The notes under the pieces were generated by a model that saw only the letters and a list, made by a program, of their open reading frames with translations, was not told the DNA's origin and did no database searches. A stretch of 20,002 nt of DNA from an uncultured Oscillospiraceae bacterium. GTDB taxonomy: Bacteria; Bacillota; Clostridia; Oscillospirales; Oscillospiraceae. The first letter of the stretch is position 1; each line of letters starts with the position of its first letter. Positions 6,355 to 13,532 of this stretch are shown here, in pieces. The stretch is taken from the NCBI GenBank assembly GCA_958426425.1, contig CATZYY010000031.1, forward strand, positions 1 to 20,002, in the 5' to 3' direction. The position numbers and the translations under genes are program-made.

Positions 6355-6732
6355 ATGGACCGGACCATCCGCCGTCTGCCGGACGGGGAGCTGGCAGTGA
6401 TGCAGGCGCTGTGGGCCTGCGGCGGCCCTGCCTCCGCCGCGGAGCTGGAGGACCGCCTGCGCGCCACCCACCCCATGGCGCCCACCACGGTGCTGACCAT
6501 CCTGACCCGGCTGGGGGAAAAGGGCTTCGTGGCCGGGGAGAAAGCCGGACGCCGCAGTTTGTACCGGCCGCTGGTGTCCCAGGCGGAGTATCTGGCCGCC
6601 CAGAGCGGAGCCTTTTTCCGTAAGCTCTGCGGCGGCAGCGTGTCCACCTTCGCCGCCGCCCTGTGCGACAGCGGACTGAGCCGGGAGGAGCTGGCCCAGC
6701 TCCGGGAGCTGCTGGAGGAGGAACGGCTATGA
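6355..6732 (+). CDS. BlaI/MecI/CopY family repressor
   Basis: A 125-residue dimeric winged-helix repressor. The wHTH spans about 8-72 (LPDGELAVMQALW at 8-20, APTTVLTILTRLGEKGFV at 42-59, YRPLVS at 70-75), followed by a helical dimerization tail. In classical BlaI the partner protease triggers cleavage at an Asn-Phe bond near residue 101. Here the corresponding stretch (GSVSTFAAAL, 94-103) has Thr-Phe instead. The start is ATG 6355 with GAGGAAG upstream. Its stop overlaps the next gene as ATGA. The two palindromes in its own promoter make autorepression very likely. It should not be read as proof of beta-lactam resistance, since the family also governs copper and cell-envelope genes. Confidence 0.93.
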   Translation: MDRTIRRLPDGELAVMQALWACGGPASAAELEDRLRATHPMAPTTVLTILTRLGEKGFVAGEKAGRRSLYRPLVSQAEYLAAQSGAFFRKLCGGSVSTFAAALCDSGLSREELAQLRELLEEERL

Positions 6733-8195
6733 GCAGCGAAATCGTGATTCGAGGGCTGGTTTCCTGCATCATCGCCGGTACCCTTGCCTGGCACATCTAT
6801 CAGATGGATGAACAGGATCTGGACCCCCTGCCTCCGAAGCAGGGGCAGGTTCGCTACGGCTCCGTCATCCCGGTGCTGCTGCTGACCGCTCTCCCCTTCC
6901 TGGCACTGCTGATTCTACTGTCTGACGACCAAGCGTCCATTCCGCACAACCTGCTGTCCATGTGCTTTCCCATTTTCTTCAGCATCTGCGTCTACTACGT
7001 CATTCTGCTGCCGGCCCTTCCCCTTCTGCGGCGGCGGATCAGCGCCCGGACCTGCGCATTGCTGTGGCTGCTGCCCAACTATCTCTACTACACAGCCCTC
7101 TCCTTCATGGAGCTGCGGTTGCCCCGGTGGGTGATCTCTTTGCCGGTGCCCGCGGCGGCGATGGTGGCGGTCTGGGCCGCGGGGTTCTGCGCCGTGCTGG
7201 GATGGAAGATCGTCGGCCACCTGCGCTTCCGCCGTTCCCTGCTGAAGGACGCCCGGCCAGTGGAGGACCCGGACTATCTGGCCCTGTGGCGGCGGGAGCT
7301 GGAGAACGCCGGCTATCAGAAGATCGATCGGACCCTGGTAATCTCCCCCGCCACAGCCACGCCACTGAGCATCGGCCTCTTTCTCCGGACCACCCGGGTG
7401 GTGCTGCCGGAGCGGGCCTATACCCCGGAGGAGCTGGCCCTGGTCCTGCGCCACGAGATCATCCACATCGGCCGCCGGGACAGCGGCACCAAGTTCTTTC
7501 TGGTCTTCTGCACCGCCGTGTGCTGGTTCAACCCATTGATGTGGATGGCTATGGAGCGCAGCGCCCAGGACCTGGAGCTCAGCTGTGACGAGACGGTGGT
7601 GATGGGGATTGGAGAGGAGAAGCGCCGCCGGTACGCAGAGCTGCTGCTGACTACCGCCGGCGACACCCGGGGCTTTACCACCTGCCTCTCCGCCTCCGCC
7701 CAAACCCTGCGGTACCGGCTGCGCAATGTCATCCACCCCGCCAAGCGCTCCGGCGGGGCCCTGCTGGCCGGGGCGGCGGCGCTGGTGCTCACCATGACCT
7801 GCGGCTACACGGCCCTGGCCTACGGACACACCACCGGGGCGGAGGCCTTCTTCCCCAGCGGGCGGATGGAGGATTATACGTTTTGCGTGGCGCGGTGGGC
7901 CACGCCCGACAAAACCTACACCTGTGCCTGTGAAGACCCGGACGCCCTGACCGCCGGTCTGGAAGGACTGGAACTGGAGTATCTCACCGACAACTATACC
8001 TTTTCGGAGGTCTACCCCTTGTTGGGCGTCTCCTATGACGGGCCCGACGGCACCTTCTGGATCGCATTCCATGAACAGACGGTGCGGGTCGCCTTTCAAG
8101 ACGGGTACAGGCTGCGATGGGAGCGTACCTACTACCTGCCCCAGGCTTCGGACCTGGACGCCCTGATGGATCTGATCGCCATTCCGGACATCTGA
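6729..8195 (+). CDS. BlaR1-like M56 family membrane metallopeptidase/sensor
   Basis: A 488-residue membrane zinc protease that presumably inactivates the adjacent BlaI-type repressor on sensing a signal. Hydrophobic segments lie at about 5-24, 46-64, 78-100, 108-127 and 135-163. The peptidase M56 core follows: HEIIH at 242-246, then CWFNPLMWMAM at 265-275 and SCDETVV at 285-291 supplying the third zinc ligand (E288). Another membrane segment at about 343-362 leads to an extracytoplasmic tail of about 120 residues. The tail has no recognisable class D beta-lactamase or transpeptidase motif (no SxxK seen), so it is not a standard penicillin sensor. ATG 6729 overlaps the blaI stop by 4 nt behind GGAGGAGG; a longer in-frame reading from 6663 lies inside blaI. 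No target gene follows in the operon. Confidence 0.9.
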   Translation: MSSEIVIRGLVSCIIAGTLAWHIYQMDEQDLDPLPPKQGQVRYGSVIPVLLLTALPFLALLILLSDDQASIPHNLLSMCFPIFFSICVYYVILLPALPLLRRRISARTCALLWLLPNYLYYTALSFMELRLPRWVISLPVPAAAMVAVWAAGFCAVLGWKIVGHLRFRRSLLKDARPVEDPDYLALWRRELENAGYQKIDRTLVISPATATPLSIGLFLRTTRVVLPERAYTPEELALVLRHEIIHIGRRDSGTKFFLVFCTAVCWFNPLMWMAMERSAQDLELSCDETVVMGIGEEKRRRYAELLLTTAGDTRGFTTCLSASAQTLRYRLRNVIHPAKRSGGALLAGAAALVLTMTCGYTALAYGHTTGAEAFFPSGRMEDYTFCVARWATPDKTYTCACEDPDALTAGLEGLELEYLTDNYTFSEVYPLLGVSYDGPDGTFWIAFHEQTVRVAFQDGYRLRWERTYYLPQASDLDALMDLIAIPDI

Positions 8196-8206
8196 ACAGC
8201 GCCCCG

Positions 8207-8231
8207 CCGCCGGCAATGCCGACGGTTGATT
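8207..8231 (+). terminator. Weak candidate terminator after the blaR1-like gene
   Basis: CCGCCGGC and GCCGACGG (8207-8214 and 8218-8225) pair with one mismatch around a 3-nt loop, followed by TTGATT. The poor T-run makes this uncertain, and those bases also serve as the next -35. Confidence 0.3.
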
Positions 8232-8253
8232 CTGTGGAAAAATCAGCTATACT
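8226..8253 (+). promoter_or_regulatory. Promoter of the amidohydrolase gene
   Basis: TTGATT (8226-8231), 16-bp spacer, TATACT (8248-8253). The expected start near 8260 leaves a leader of about 39 nt to ATG 8299. Confidence 0.65.
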
Positions 8254-8298
8254 AGGAAGGGACACAGCGTTTTGCTCATTGGGAAAAGAGGGATTTTC

Positions 8299-9123
8299 AT
8301 GCGTATCATCGACGCTCACCTGCACCTGTTCCCCGAGACGGAATCCCGCTTCGAGGACATGGCCCAGGCGGTGGGCCACCACAACAGCGCGGCGCACCTG
8401 CGGCAGGTGTACGGGGAGCTGGGCATTGTCCACGGCGTAGTCATGGGCAACCGCAGCCTGGACCCGGCGGACCACAACTACCCGCCGGACCTGTTTCACT
8501 ACTGCGTGGGTCTGGACAGCTCCCTGCTGCATAATGGAGACACAGCTCCGGACCGTCTGCCAGACATCATCGAGGCCCACCTCTCCCGTCCCGGCTGCTG
8601 CGGCGTGAAGCTGTATCCCGGCTACAACCGCATCTGGCTGTGGGACAGGCTGTATGAGCCGGTCTACGCTTTGGCGGCCCAGTACGGAAAGCCGGTGGCG
8701 ATTCACATGGGCCTCACCGCCTCCGCCTCGGCCCATTTAAAATACTGTCATCCCCTGGTGCTGGACGAGGTGGCGGCAGACCATCCGGACACCCGGTTCG
8801 TCATGTGCCACTTCGGCAACCCCTTCCTGGAGAGCGCCGCGGCGGTGGTGGAGAAGAACCCCAACGTGTCGGCGGATCTTTCCGGCCTGCTGGAGGGCCG
8901 GGTGGATCTGATCAAGTTCCAGGCGGAGCAGTCCGGCTGGATTCACCTGCTGCAAACCTATCTGACCGCCATGGACCGCTGGGACGATCTGATGTTCGGC
9001 ACCGACTGGCCCATTGTAAACTTAGGGGAGTATATCGACTTTCTCCGCCTTGTGATTCCCCCGGCCCGCTGGGAAGGGGTGTTTTTCCAGAACGCCAACC
9101 GGATTTATGGTCTCAATCTGTAA
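8299..9123 (+). CDS. Amidohydrolase family (Amidohydro_2-type) metal-dependent hydrolase
   Basis: A 274-residue TIM-barrel hydrolase of the amidohydrolase superfamily, probably cytoplasmic. Visible metal and active-site landmarks are D5-x-H7-x-H9 (MRIIDAHLHLF), GVKLYPGY at 102-109 with K104, H136 in VAIHMGLT, H171 in MCHFGNP, and D236 in FGTDWP. All five are where the superfamily places metal ligands and the catalytic Asp. Family members hydrolyse or decarboxylate varied substrates, and nothing nearby identifies this one. ATG 8299 is preceded by GAGGG; an upstream in-frame TTG at 8272 has no support. It has its own promoter and a terminator, so it is a single-gene unit. Confidence 0.87.
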   Translation: MRIIDAHLHLFPETESRFEDMAQAVGHHNSAAHLRQVYGELGIVHGVVMGNRSLDPADHNYPPDLFHYCVGLDSSLLHNGDTAPDRLPDIIEAHLSRPGCCGVKLYPGYNRIWLWDRLYEPVYALAAQYGKPVAIHMGLTASASAHLKYCHPLVLDEVAADHPDTRFVMCHFGNPFLESAAAVVEKNPNVSADLSGLLEGRVDLIKFQAEQSGWIHLLQTYLTAMDRWDDLMFGTDWPIVNLGEYIDFLRLVIPPARWEGVFFQNANRIYGLNL

Positions 9124-9214
9124 AGCGTATTACCCTGTCTGCTCTTATAAATTGACGAAAAGCATCTGCGCCCCTATTCTATCCAGTGACCCGCAAGCCA
9201 TTTTTCATCCATAC

Positions 9215-9256
9215 AAAATCTCCCGTCCCGGGCATCTGCCGGACGGGAGATTTTTT
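9215..9256 (+). terminator. Bidirectional terminator between the amidohydrolase and DUF6774-like genes
   Basis: A 14-bp stem (AAAATCTCCCGTCC 9215-9228, complement 9241-9254) is extended inside by GGC/GCC around an ATCT loop. The T6 tail on the plus strand and T4 on the minus strand suit the two convergent genes. Confidence 0.92.
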
Positions 9257-9292
9257 CATGAATTCCTGGATTTTTTCCACAATGCTCCGCTG

Positions 9293-9496
9293 TCACAGCG
9301 TACTGAGGTCTGCCGCCCGGGAGTCTCCGGCGGTGGTGTTTTGGTCCAATGCCTGGAGGGCCGCCAGGGTGGAAAGGATGGTCCCCAGCTGGGTGAACAG
9401 CAGCGCCAGCCGTACCAGCTCCTCCCGGCTCTCAGCGTTTTTGGCAATGGCCACGGCTGCGGCGTACACACTGGTGCTCCACTCCACGGCATCCAC
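9293..9496 (-). CDS. Small DUF6774-like protein
   Basis: A 67-residue protein with the pattern SREELVRLALLFTQLGTILSTLAALQAL (23-50). This resembles small clostridial DUF6774 proteins, whose shared core is an acidic EEL followed by an FTQLGD-T-like helix. My recognition is from memory of the family pattern, and the function is unknown. The start is GTG 9496 with GGGGAG 4 nt upstream. It may be soluble or loosely amphipathic, as the central stretch is hydrophobic. It lies 253 nt downstream of the DUF2812 operon on the same strand. No good promoter was found in that gap, so read-through from the PadR promoter is possible. It ends before the shared bidirectional terminator. Confidence 0.72.
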   Translation of the reverse strand: MDAVEWSTSVYAAAVAIAKNAESREELVRLALLFTQLGTILSTLAALQALDQNTTAGDSRAADLSTL

Positions 9497-9749
9497 GGCA
9501 CTCCCCCCTCTCCACCTCTATCCTATGAAGGAGACGCCCTGTTCTTTCATCCTGTTTCCCAAGCCGACGGACCGATGAACCTATCCAAAACCGGCGGCGG
9601 AAAGTGGGGCGCTTCGCCGGAAGCACCTGCAAACTTCCCCGCGTCACGGCAGGCGGAATCCCGTCCGGTCCCGCTGCTTCGGTCAGGATGTCGCATTGAC
9701 CGCATTGCAGAAGTCCGCAGGCCGATACTCTCCGCAGTCTCGCGGCTGT
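9497..9749. other. 253-nt gene-free stretch between the DUF2812 operon and the DUF6774-like gene
   Basis: I found no convincing coding region, promoter or terminator here. The nearest -10-like sequence on the minus strand (TAGGAT, 9525-9520) has no -35. Plus-strand open frames over it look like chance frames antisense to real genes. Confidence 0.5.
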
Positions 9750-10934
9750 TTATAGAGTATCTCCCGACCCGTACCGCTCCAGGGCGGCGGCAAACACGTC
9801 CAGCTTTTCGCCAAGGTCCAATTCTCCGTCATACTGGTATTCCAGCAGCTGGGCACCCTGACGAACCAGCAGCAGCTGTGTTCCACCGGCGAAGCGGAAT
9901 TGCCAGGCCCCGTCCAGATCCGGGTGGGAAAGGGGCTCCAACTCGCCTTTCCACTCCGCCGACTGCTCCACCCAGGCCTCCGCCATCCGCTGGGCCTGGA
10001 AGGGCAGCCACATGCGGTAGTACTTGGCCAGAACAAAGGGGGGATCGTCGTAGTTTCCCTCGCTGACCCACCAGGATTCCCGGGTGGTGAAGGTCTGAAT
10101 CCGCAGGGCCTCCGGCGTCCGCTGGGGCGGCGTGTCTCCCAGTTCTGCCAGGGACACGCACAGCACCGGCCGGTCAAAGGTCTCCACCGGCTCCAGGGCA
10201 TGGGAGGAGGGCTGGAGGATGTAGGCCACCCGGGTCAGGAAAACCACCGCCCAGAACACCACCAGCACCACGGACATGGCCCGGGCCCGGCGGTAGGGGC
10301 CCCGGTGTGGATGGGGAAGGCCCAGCTTCAGCGCCCGGATGTACCGATGGAACACTCCATAGCTGTAAATGCCCACCGGAGCCAGAGCAGCAACGTTCAG
10401 CCACTCTACAACGGTGATCCACCAGGTAGACCAGTGGTCCGCAGCTTTCAGCAGATACGGCCCGGAGGAGAAGTCCCAAACCAGCAGAGCCAGAATGACA
10501 GCGGCAGCGGCCCATAGCCACAGCGTGACCTTGCGCTGGCGCCGCAGCATATAGAGGTAGGCGTCTCCCTCGGTCTCCGGGTCCGTGAAAAGCTCCGGGG
10601 CCGACGGGTCGTCACAGCGCCAGATATGCCAGCTTTTTCCCACGGTGCAGACGTACTGCCAGCCCAGCTGGCCGAACAGCTCCCGCCGGTGCCCGTCCGG
10701 GGCCTTTTCCCGCCGGGACAAAGGTTCCAGCCGGTAGCGGACCGCCCTGGGCTCCCCCGTCGCAAAGTCGCACAGCCACCGATATCGCTCCAGGAACAGT
10801 CCCTGGGCCGCCCGGTCCTCCAGCCACGCCTGGACAGCGGGGGTGTCGAAGCCCAGGGCGGGTGAGAGCCGGTCCCAGAAGTTCTCCTTCCACCGTTTCA
10901 AAAAGGGCAGCCAATCGAAAATCTTCCACTTCAT
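9750..10934 (-). CDS. DUF2812 domain membrane protein, paralogue B
   Basis: A 394-residue protein. The N-terminal cytoplasmic DUF2812-type region is at about 28-125 (AWLEDRAAQGLFL, then LGWQYVCTVGKSWHIWRCDDPSAPELFTDP). Hydrophobic segments lie at about 136-153, 171-195 and 221-240, followed by a C-terminal soluble domain of about 150 residues ending GAQLLEYQYDGELDLGEKLDVFAAAL. ATG 10934 overlaps the paralogue A stop by 4 nt (ATGA), behind AAAAGGAGGG at the end of that gene. Membrane DUF2812 proteins are often encoded next to PadR regulators, as here, and their function is not known to me. The tail resembles that of paralogue A, so they probably arose by duplication and may form a pair. Confidence 0.85.
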   Translation of the reverse strand: MKWKIFDWLPFLKRWKENFWDRLSPALGFDTPAVQAWLEDRAAQGLFLERYRWLCDFATGEPRAVRYRLEPLSRREKAPDGHRRELFGQLGWQYVCTVGKSWHIWRCDDPSAPELFTDPETEGDAYLYMLRRQRKVTLWLWAAAAVILALLVWDFSSGPYLLKAADHWSTWWITVVEWLNVAALAPVGIYSYGVFHRYIRALKLGLPHPHRGPYRRARAMSVVLVVFWAVVFLTRVAYILQPSSHALEPVETFDRPVLCVSLAELGDTPPQRTPEALRIQTFTTRESWWVSEGNYDDPPFVLAKYYRMWLPFQAQRMAEAWVEQSAEWKGELEPLSHPDLDGAWQFRFAGGTQLLLVRQGAQLLEYQYDGELDLGEKLDVFAAALERYGSGDTL

Positions 10935-12094
10935 ACTGGTCCCTCCTTTTCAGTTGAAAACTCCACCAGAACCTGGGCAAACGCATCCAGGTGGGCTTGC
11001 AGGTCCGTGTTCAGGATGGTATATTCCCACAACACCGCCGTCCCTCGGCGGCCCAGAAAGATCTGGATGGAGCGGCCGTCGCTCCCCTGGCCGCCGGTGA
11101 GAAGCACCGCCTCGTCAAACTTCGGGTCCTCCACCGCCGTAGTCTCCAGTCCCGGTGTCTCCCGCTCTGCCGACGCCAGCCGCTCCCGGTACAGCAGCTC
11201 TGCCAGAAAGGCAAACCGTGTCCGGTCAAACCGGGCCTCCAGCTTGGGGCCGAAGTCCCAGCAAAACTGCTCCACCTCACAGCAGTAGGGCACCAGCAGG
11301 TCCCGATTTTCTTTGTATTGCTGCCAGTCCATCTCCAGGGCGGCACTCTCCGGGTCCAGCGCCTCCATGGTCACATAGGGCAGCGGCTCCGCCGCCTGGG
11401 TCAAGTCCCCGCTGTTCCCGGTTACCGACACAAACACGCAGTAAAGTGCCAGCAGTCCAATGGCAATCCAGTCCGCCATCTCCCGACGCCGGCGCCGTTT
11501 CAGCGCTTTTGCCACATTGCCGGTGTGGTCCGGGGCGATGCCCGCCGCAAATTTCCGCCGGAGCGCTCTTGCAGCCCGCAGCTGCCGGGCCGTGTCCCAG
11601 AGCCCCCGGCCCGCCCACCACAGCACAAAGGCCCAAATGGCCCACCAACCGTACAAAAACCGCTCCACCGGGTTCCCGCTCCAGACCAGCCGGAACTGCC
11701 AAGCCGCCCAGAGCAAAATCAGCAGCACACAGATGGCTCCGTTTCGTCGGAGCCTGCGCAGCTGCCTGTCCCAGGCCCAGGACAGGCTCATAGGGTCCGT
11801 GTAGAGCTCCGGGGCGCCGGGGTCATCACAGTACCAGACCCGGTAATCGCCCAGGTCCGCCGCATACTGCCAGCCAAGCTCCCCATAGGCTGCCTCCCGC
11901 TCCTGCCGAGAATCGCTGCTCTCCGCTCTACCCGGCTCCAGCCGGAAACGGGTGGCTTTTGGCTCCCTCTTTTCAAACTTTCCCCAGAGGCCGCCGAAGG
12001 ACACCGGCATCCAGCCCCGGGCAGCCTGCTCCTCCAGCCACTGCTCCAAAAGACCCGTATCCCACAGATCCTCCGGTATTAAAAACCGCTTCAT
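10931..12094 (-). CDS. DUF2812 domain membrane protein, paralogue A
   Basis: A 387-residue protein with the same plan as its neighbour. A DUF2812-type region lies at about 15-102 (LEQWLEEQAARGWMP, then LGWQYAADLGDYRVWYCDDPGAPELYTDP). Hydrophobic segments follow at about 119-137, 143-165 and 208-225, separated by a very basic loop (KALKRRRRREMAD). The soluble C-terminal region ends TAVLWEYTILNTDLQAHLDAFAQVL. The start is ATG 12094, with AAGGAGG 7 nt upstream, in a TGATG junction sharing one base with the padR stop. A TTG one codon earlier is less likely. It is the second gene of the PadR operon and presumably repressed by PadR. The function is unknown; an envelope or stress role is only a guess from the family context. 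Confidence 0.86.
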   Translation of the reverse strand: MKRFLIPEDLWDTGLLEQWLEEQAARGWMPVSFGGLWGKFEKREPKATRFRLEPGRAESSDSRQEREAAYGELGWQYAADLGDYRVWYCDDPGAPELYTDPMSLSWAWDRQLRRLRRNGAICVLLILLWAAWQFRLVWSGNPVERFLYGWWAIWAFVLWWAGRGLWDTARQLRAARALRRKFAAGIAPDHTGNVAKALKRRRRREMADWIAIGLLALYCVFVSVTGNSGDLTQAAEPLPYVTMEALDPESAALEMDWQQYKENRDLLVPYCCEVEQFCWDFGPKLEARFDRTRFAFLAELLYRERLASAERETPGLETTAVEDPKFDEAVLLTGGQGSDGRSIQIFLGRRGTAVLWEYTILNTDLQAHLDAFAQVLVEFSTEKEGPV

Positions 12095-12423
12095 CAAGAG
12101 CCCTCCTTTCCGGCAGTCTCCTCCCGCTCACCGTCTTCCACGCACAGCCGCAGGCGGCTCAGCTCCTGCCGGAACAGCGCCCGGCCCCGCTCCGTCAGGC
12201 GGTAGGTCCGCTTGCGGCCCTCCACCGCCGTCTCCTCGATGAGCCGCTCCTCCTGAAATTTGGCCAGAATGGTATACAGGGTCCCGGGGCCCAGGGGCAC
12301 CCGGCCGGCGGTGATATCGTCCACGAACTGCACAATCTCCGCGCCGCAGCGCTCCTGCCGCAGCAGGGACAGCAGCACGTAAAACATGCTCTCCGTCAAT
12401 ACCTTCAGCGGCTCCTTGGCCAT
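12094..12423 (-). CDS. PadR family transcriptional regulator
   Basis: A 109-residue winged-helix repressor. Family signature: TESMFYVLLSLLRQERCGAE at 10-29, then LGPGTLYTILAKFQEERLIEE at 44-64 and RKRTYRLTERGRALF at 70-84. It has a short C-terminal helix, typical of the smaller PadR subgroup. ATG 12423 is chosen because the family start is MAKEPLKVLT; a longer reading to 12495 would translate through both operators and the -10. The stop shares one base with the first DUF2812 gene (TGATG), giving a tight three-gene operon. Two identical palindromes in its promoter indicate autorepression, relieved by an unknown ligand or signal. Confidence 0.93.
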   Translation of the reverse strand: MAKEPLKVLTESMFYVLLSLLRQERCGAEIVQFVDDITAGRVPLGPGTLYTILAKFQEERLIEETAVEGRKRTYRLTERGRALFRQELSRLRLCVEDGEREETAGKEGS

Positions 12424-12435
12424 ACCCTCACCCCC

Positions 12436-12454
12436 AATATCGTTACACGATATT
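12436..12454 (-). promoter_or_regulatory. PadR operator, downstream copy
   Basis: AATATCGTTACACGATATT, with 8-bp arms around TAC, lies between the predicted transcription start and the PadR Shine-Dalgarno. It is identical to the upstream copy. Confidence 0.8.
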
Positions 12455-12466
12455 CTTCCTGCTCCC

Positions 12467-12495
12467 AGTATAATATCGTTACACGATATTGTCAA
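12467..12495 (-). promoter_or_regulatory. Sigma-A promoter of the padR-DUF2812 operon
   Basis: Minus-strand TTGACA (12495-12490), 17-bp spacer (12489-12473) and TATACT (12472-12467). The spacer consists almost entirely of the upstream operator. Confidence 0.9.
12472..12490 (-). promoter_or_regulatory. PadR operator, upstream copy filling the promoter spacer
   Basis: A second exact AATATCGTTACACGATATT, centred 36 bp from the downstream copy. It spans the whole -35 to -10 spacer and shares one base with each hexamer, so bound repressor and polymerase should exclude each other. Confidence 0.85.
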
Positions 12496-12548
12496 TGCGC
12501 ACTTCTTTGTCTCCCCGTTTTTCTTCCAGCGCTGTCAGGATTTGAGGG

Positions 12549-12578
12549 TTGCCCCGGCCGGTAGGCGTCCTGTATCCT
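12549..12578 (+). promoter_or_regulatory. Weak candidate promoter of the SleB-type gene
   Basis: TTGCCC (12549-12554), 18-bp spacer, TATCCT (12573-12578). A second AT-rich hexamer, TATAAC, overlaps it. If the gene is sporulation-controlled a different sigma factor would apply. Confidence 0.4.
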
Positions 12579-12615
12579 ATAACAGAAACACACAAGATGA
12601 AAGGATGTGACCGAC

Positions 12616-13413
12616 ATGAAACGGACAAAACTCTGCGGCCTTCTGGCCGCTTTCGCCCTGACCTGGGCCGCCCTGCCTGGCCAGGCTTCTGCCGCCCGGA
12701 TGGTGCCGGTACAGGTGGACGGCACAGTGCTGCCCACCGTCAACTACCTGACCGACGGCGTCACCTATGTGCCCCTGCGGAGCTTGATGGAAGCCTTCGG
12801 CGGCTGGGAGATCTGGTGGGACAGCCAGAAAAAGGTGGCCGTGGCTCAATCTAAAGCCATGCGGCTAACGGCGGACCCGGCGGCGGACACCATCTCCGCA
12901 GGAGGCCATACATACCGCGGTGAGGTGTTCATCGAACGGGGCCGGACCTACGTACCCGTGCGGCTGGTGGCTACCCTCTGCGGTGGCAGCGCCGCCTGGG
13001 ACCGCTATTTAGGCGGTGCCGCCGTCACCTCCCCTGACGCCGACCATGACGCCTCCGATCTTTACTGGCTTAGCCGTATCATCAGCGCTGAGAGCCGGGG
13101 CGAGGCCATAGAGGGACAGATCGCCGTAGGCAATGTGGTGCTCAATCGGGTGGCGGCGGAGGAATTCCCTGATACCATCCCCTCCGTCATCTTCGACCGC
13201 AAGCATGACGTACAGTTCACCCCGGTGTCCAACGGCACAGTGTTTCTGACCCCCACGGCCCAATCCGTGGAGGCCGCCAAACGGACATTGAACGGGGAGA
13301 ACACCGTGGGTAAAGCCCTGTATTTCTATGCTCCGGCCCTCTCCCAGGGGGTGTGGATCAATGCCAACCGCACATACCTTATGACTATCGGCTGTCACCG
13401 CTTCTACCTGTGA
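12616..13413 (+). CDS. Secreted SleB-type cell-wall hydrolase with copper-amine-oxidase-like N-domain
   Basis: A 265-residue exported protein. Residues 1-27 form a signal peptide (MKRTK, hydrophobic core, then QASA-A). Residues about 30-125 look like the copper amine oxidase N-terminal fold often used as an envelope-binding module (YVPLRSLMEAFGGWEIWWDS, then RTYVPVRLVATLCGG). Residues about 147-265 match the Hydrolase_2/SleB catalytic domain (SRIISAESRGEAIEGQIAVGN with likely catalytic E159, then FDRKHDVQFTPV, ALYFYAP, and CHRFYL at the end). SleB relatives cut spore cortex peptidoglycan at germination; vegetative wall roles are also possible. ATG 12616 has AAGGA 10 nt upstream; an in-frame GTG at 12607 is too close to it. 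The gene is divergent from padR. Confidence 0.9.
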   Translation: MKRTKLCGLLAAFALTWAALPGQASAARMVPVQVDGTVLPTVNYLTDGVTYVPLRSLMEAFGGWEIWWDSQKKVAVAQSKAMRLTADPAADTISAGGHTYRGEVFIERGRTYVPVRLVATLCGGSAAWDRYLGGAAVTSPDADHDASDLYWLSRIISAESRGEAIEGQIAVGNVVLNRVAAEEFPDTIPSVIFDRKHDVQFTPVSNGTVFLTPTAQSVEAAKRTLNGENTVGKALYFYAPALSQGVWINANRTYLMTIGCHRFYL

Positions 13414-13425
13414 GATACGGCGTGA

Positions 13426-13454
13426 TTGACTTTTTTCGGTCCCGGGCATACAAT
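13426..13454 (+). promoter_or_regulatory. Sigma-A promoter of the TIGR04255 gene
   Basis: TTGACT (13426-13431), 17-bp spacer, TACAAT (13449-13454), starting 12 nt after the SleB-type stop. No terminator was seen between the two genes. Confidence 0.85.
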
Positions 13455-13465
13455 ATTGTCTGACA

Positions 13466-13506
13466 GGGGACCCGCCTTCAGCGGTCTCCCCGCGGCCAAG
13501 GCCGCG
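13466..13506 (+). other. Two tandem hairpins in the TIGR04255 mRNA leader
   Basis: Hairpin 1: GGGGA (13466-13470) with TCCCC (13487-13491), and CCGC with GCGG inside, loop CTTCA. Hairpin 2: CGCGGC (13491-13496) with GCCGCG (13501-13506), loop CAAG. They begin about 5 nt after the predicted start and stop before the AAAGGAG Shine-Dalgarno. Confidence 0.55.
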
Positions 13507-13532
13507 CAGGAACGAACAAAGGAGCATGACCT

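Noticed and set aside
6915..8216. 433-residue minus-strand open frame opposite the blaR1-like gene
   Set aside because: Its composition is low-complexity, it has no motifs, and the opposite strand encodes a clear M56 peptidase.
9107..10066. 319-residue plus-strand open frame
   Set aside because: It runs through a terminator and antisense to the DUF6774-like and DUF2812 genes, with no recognisable domain or ribosome site.
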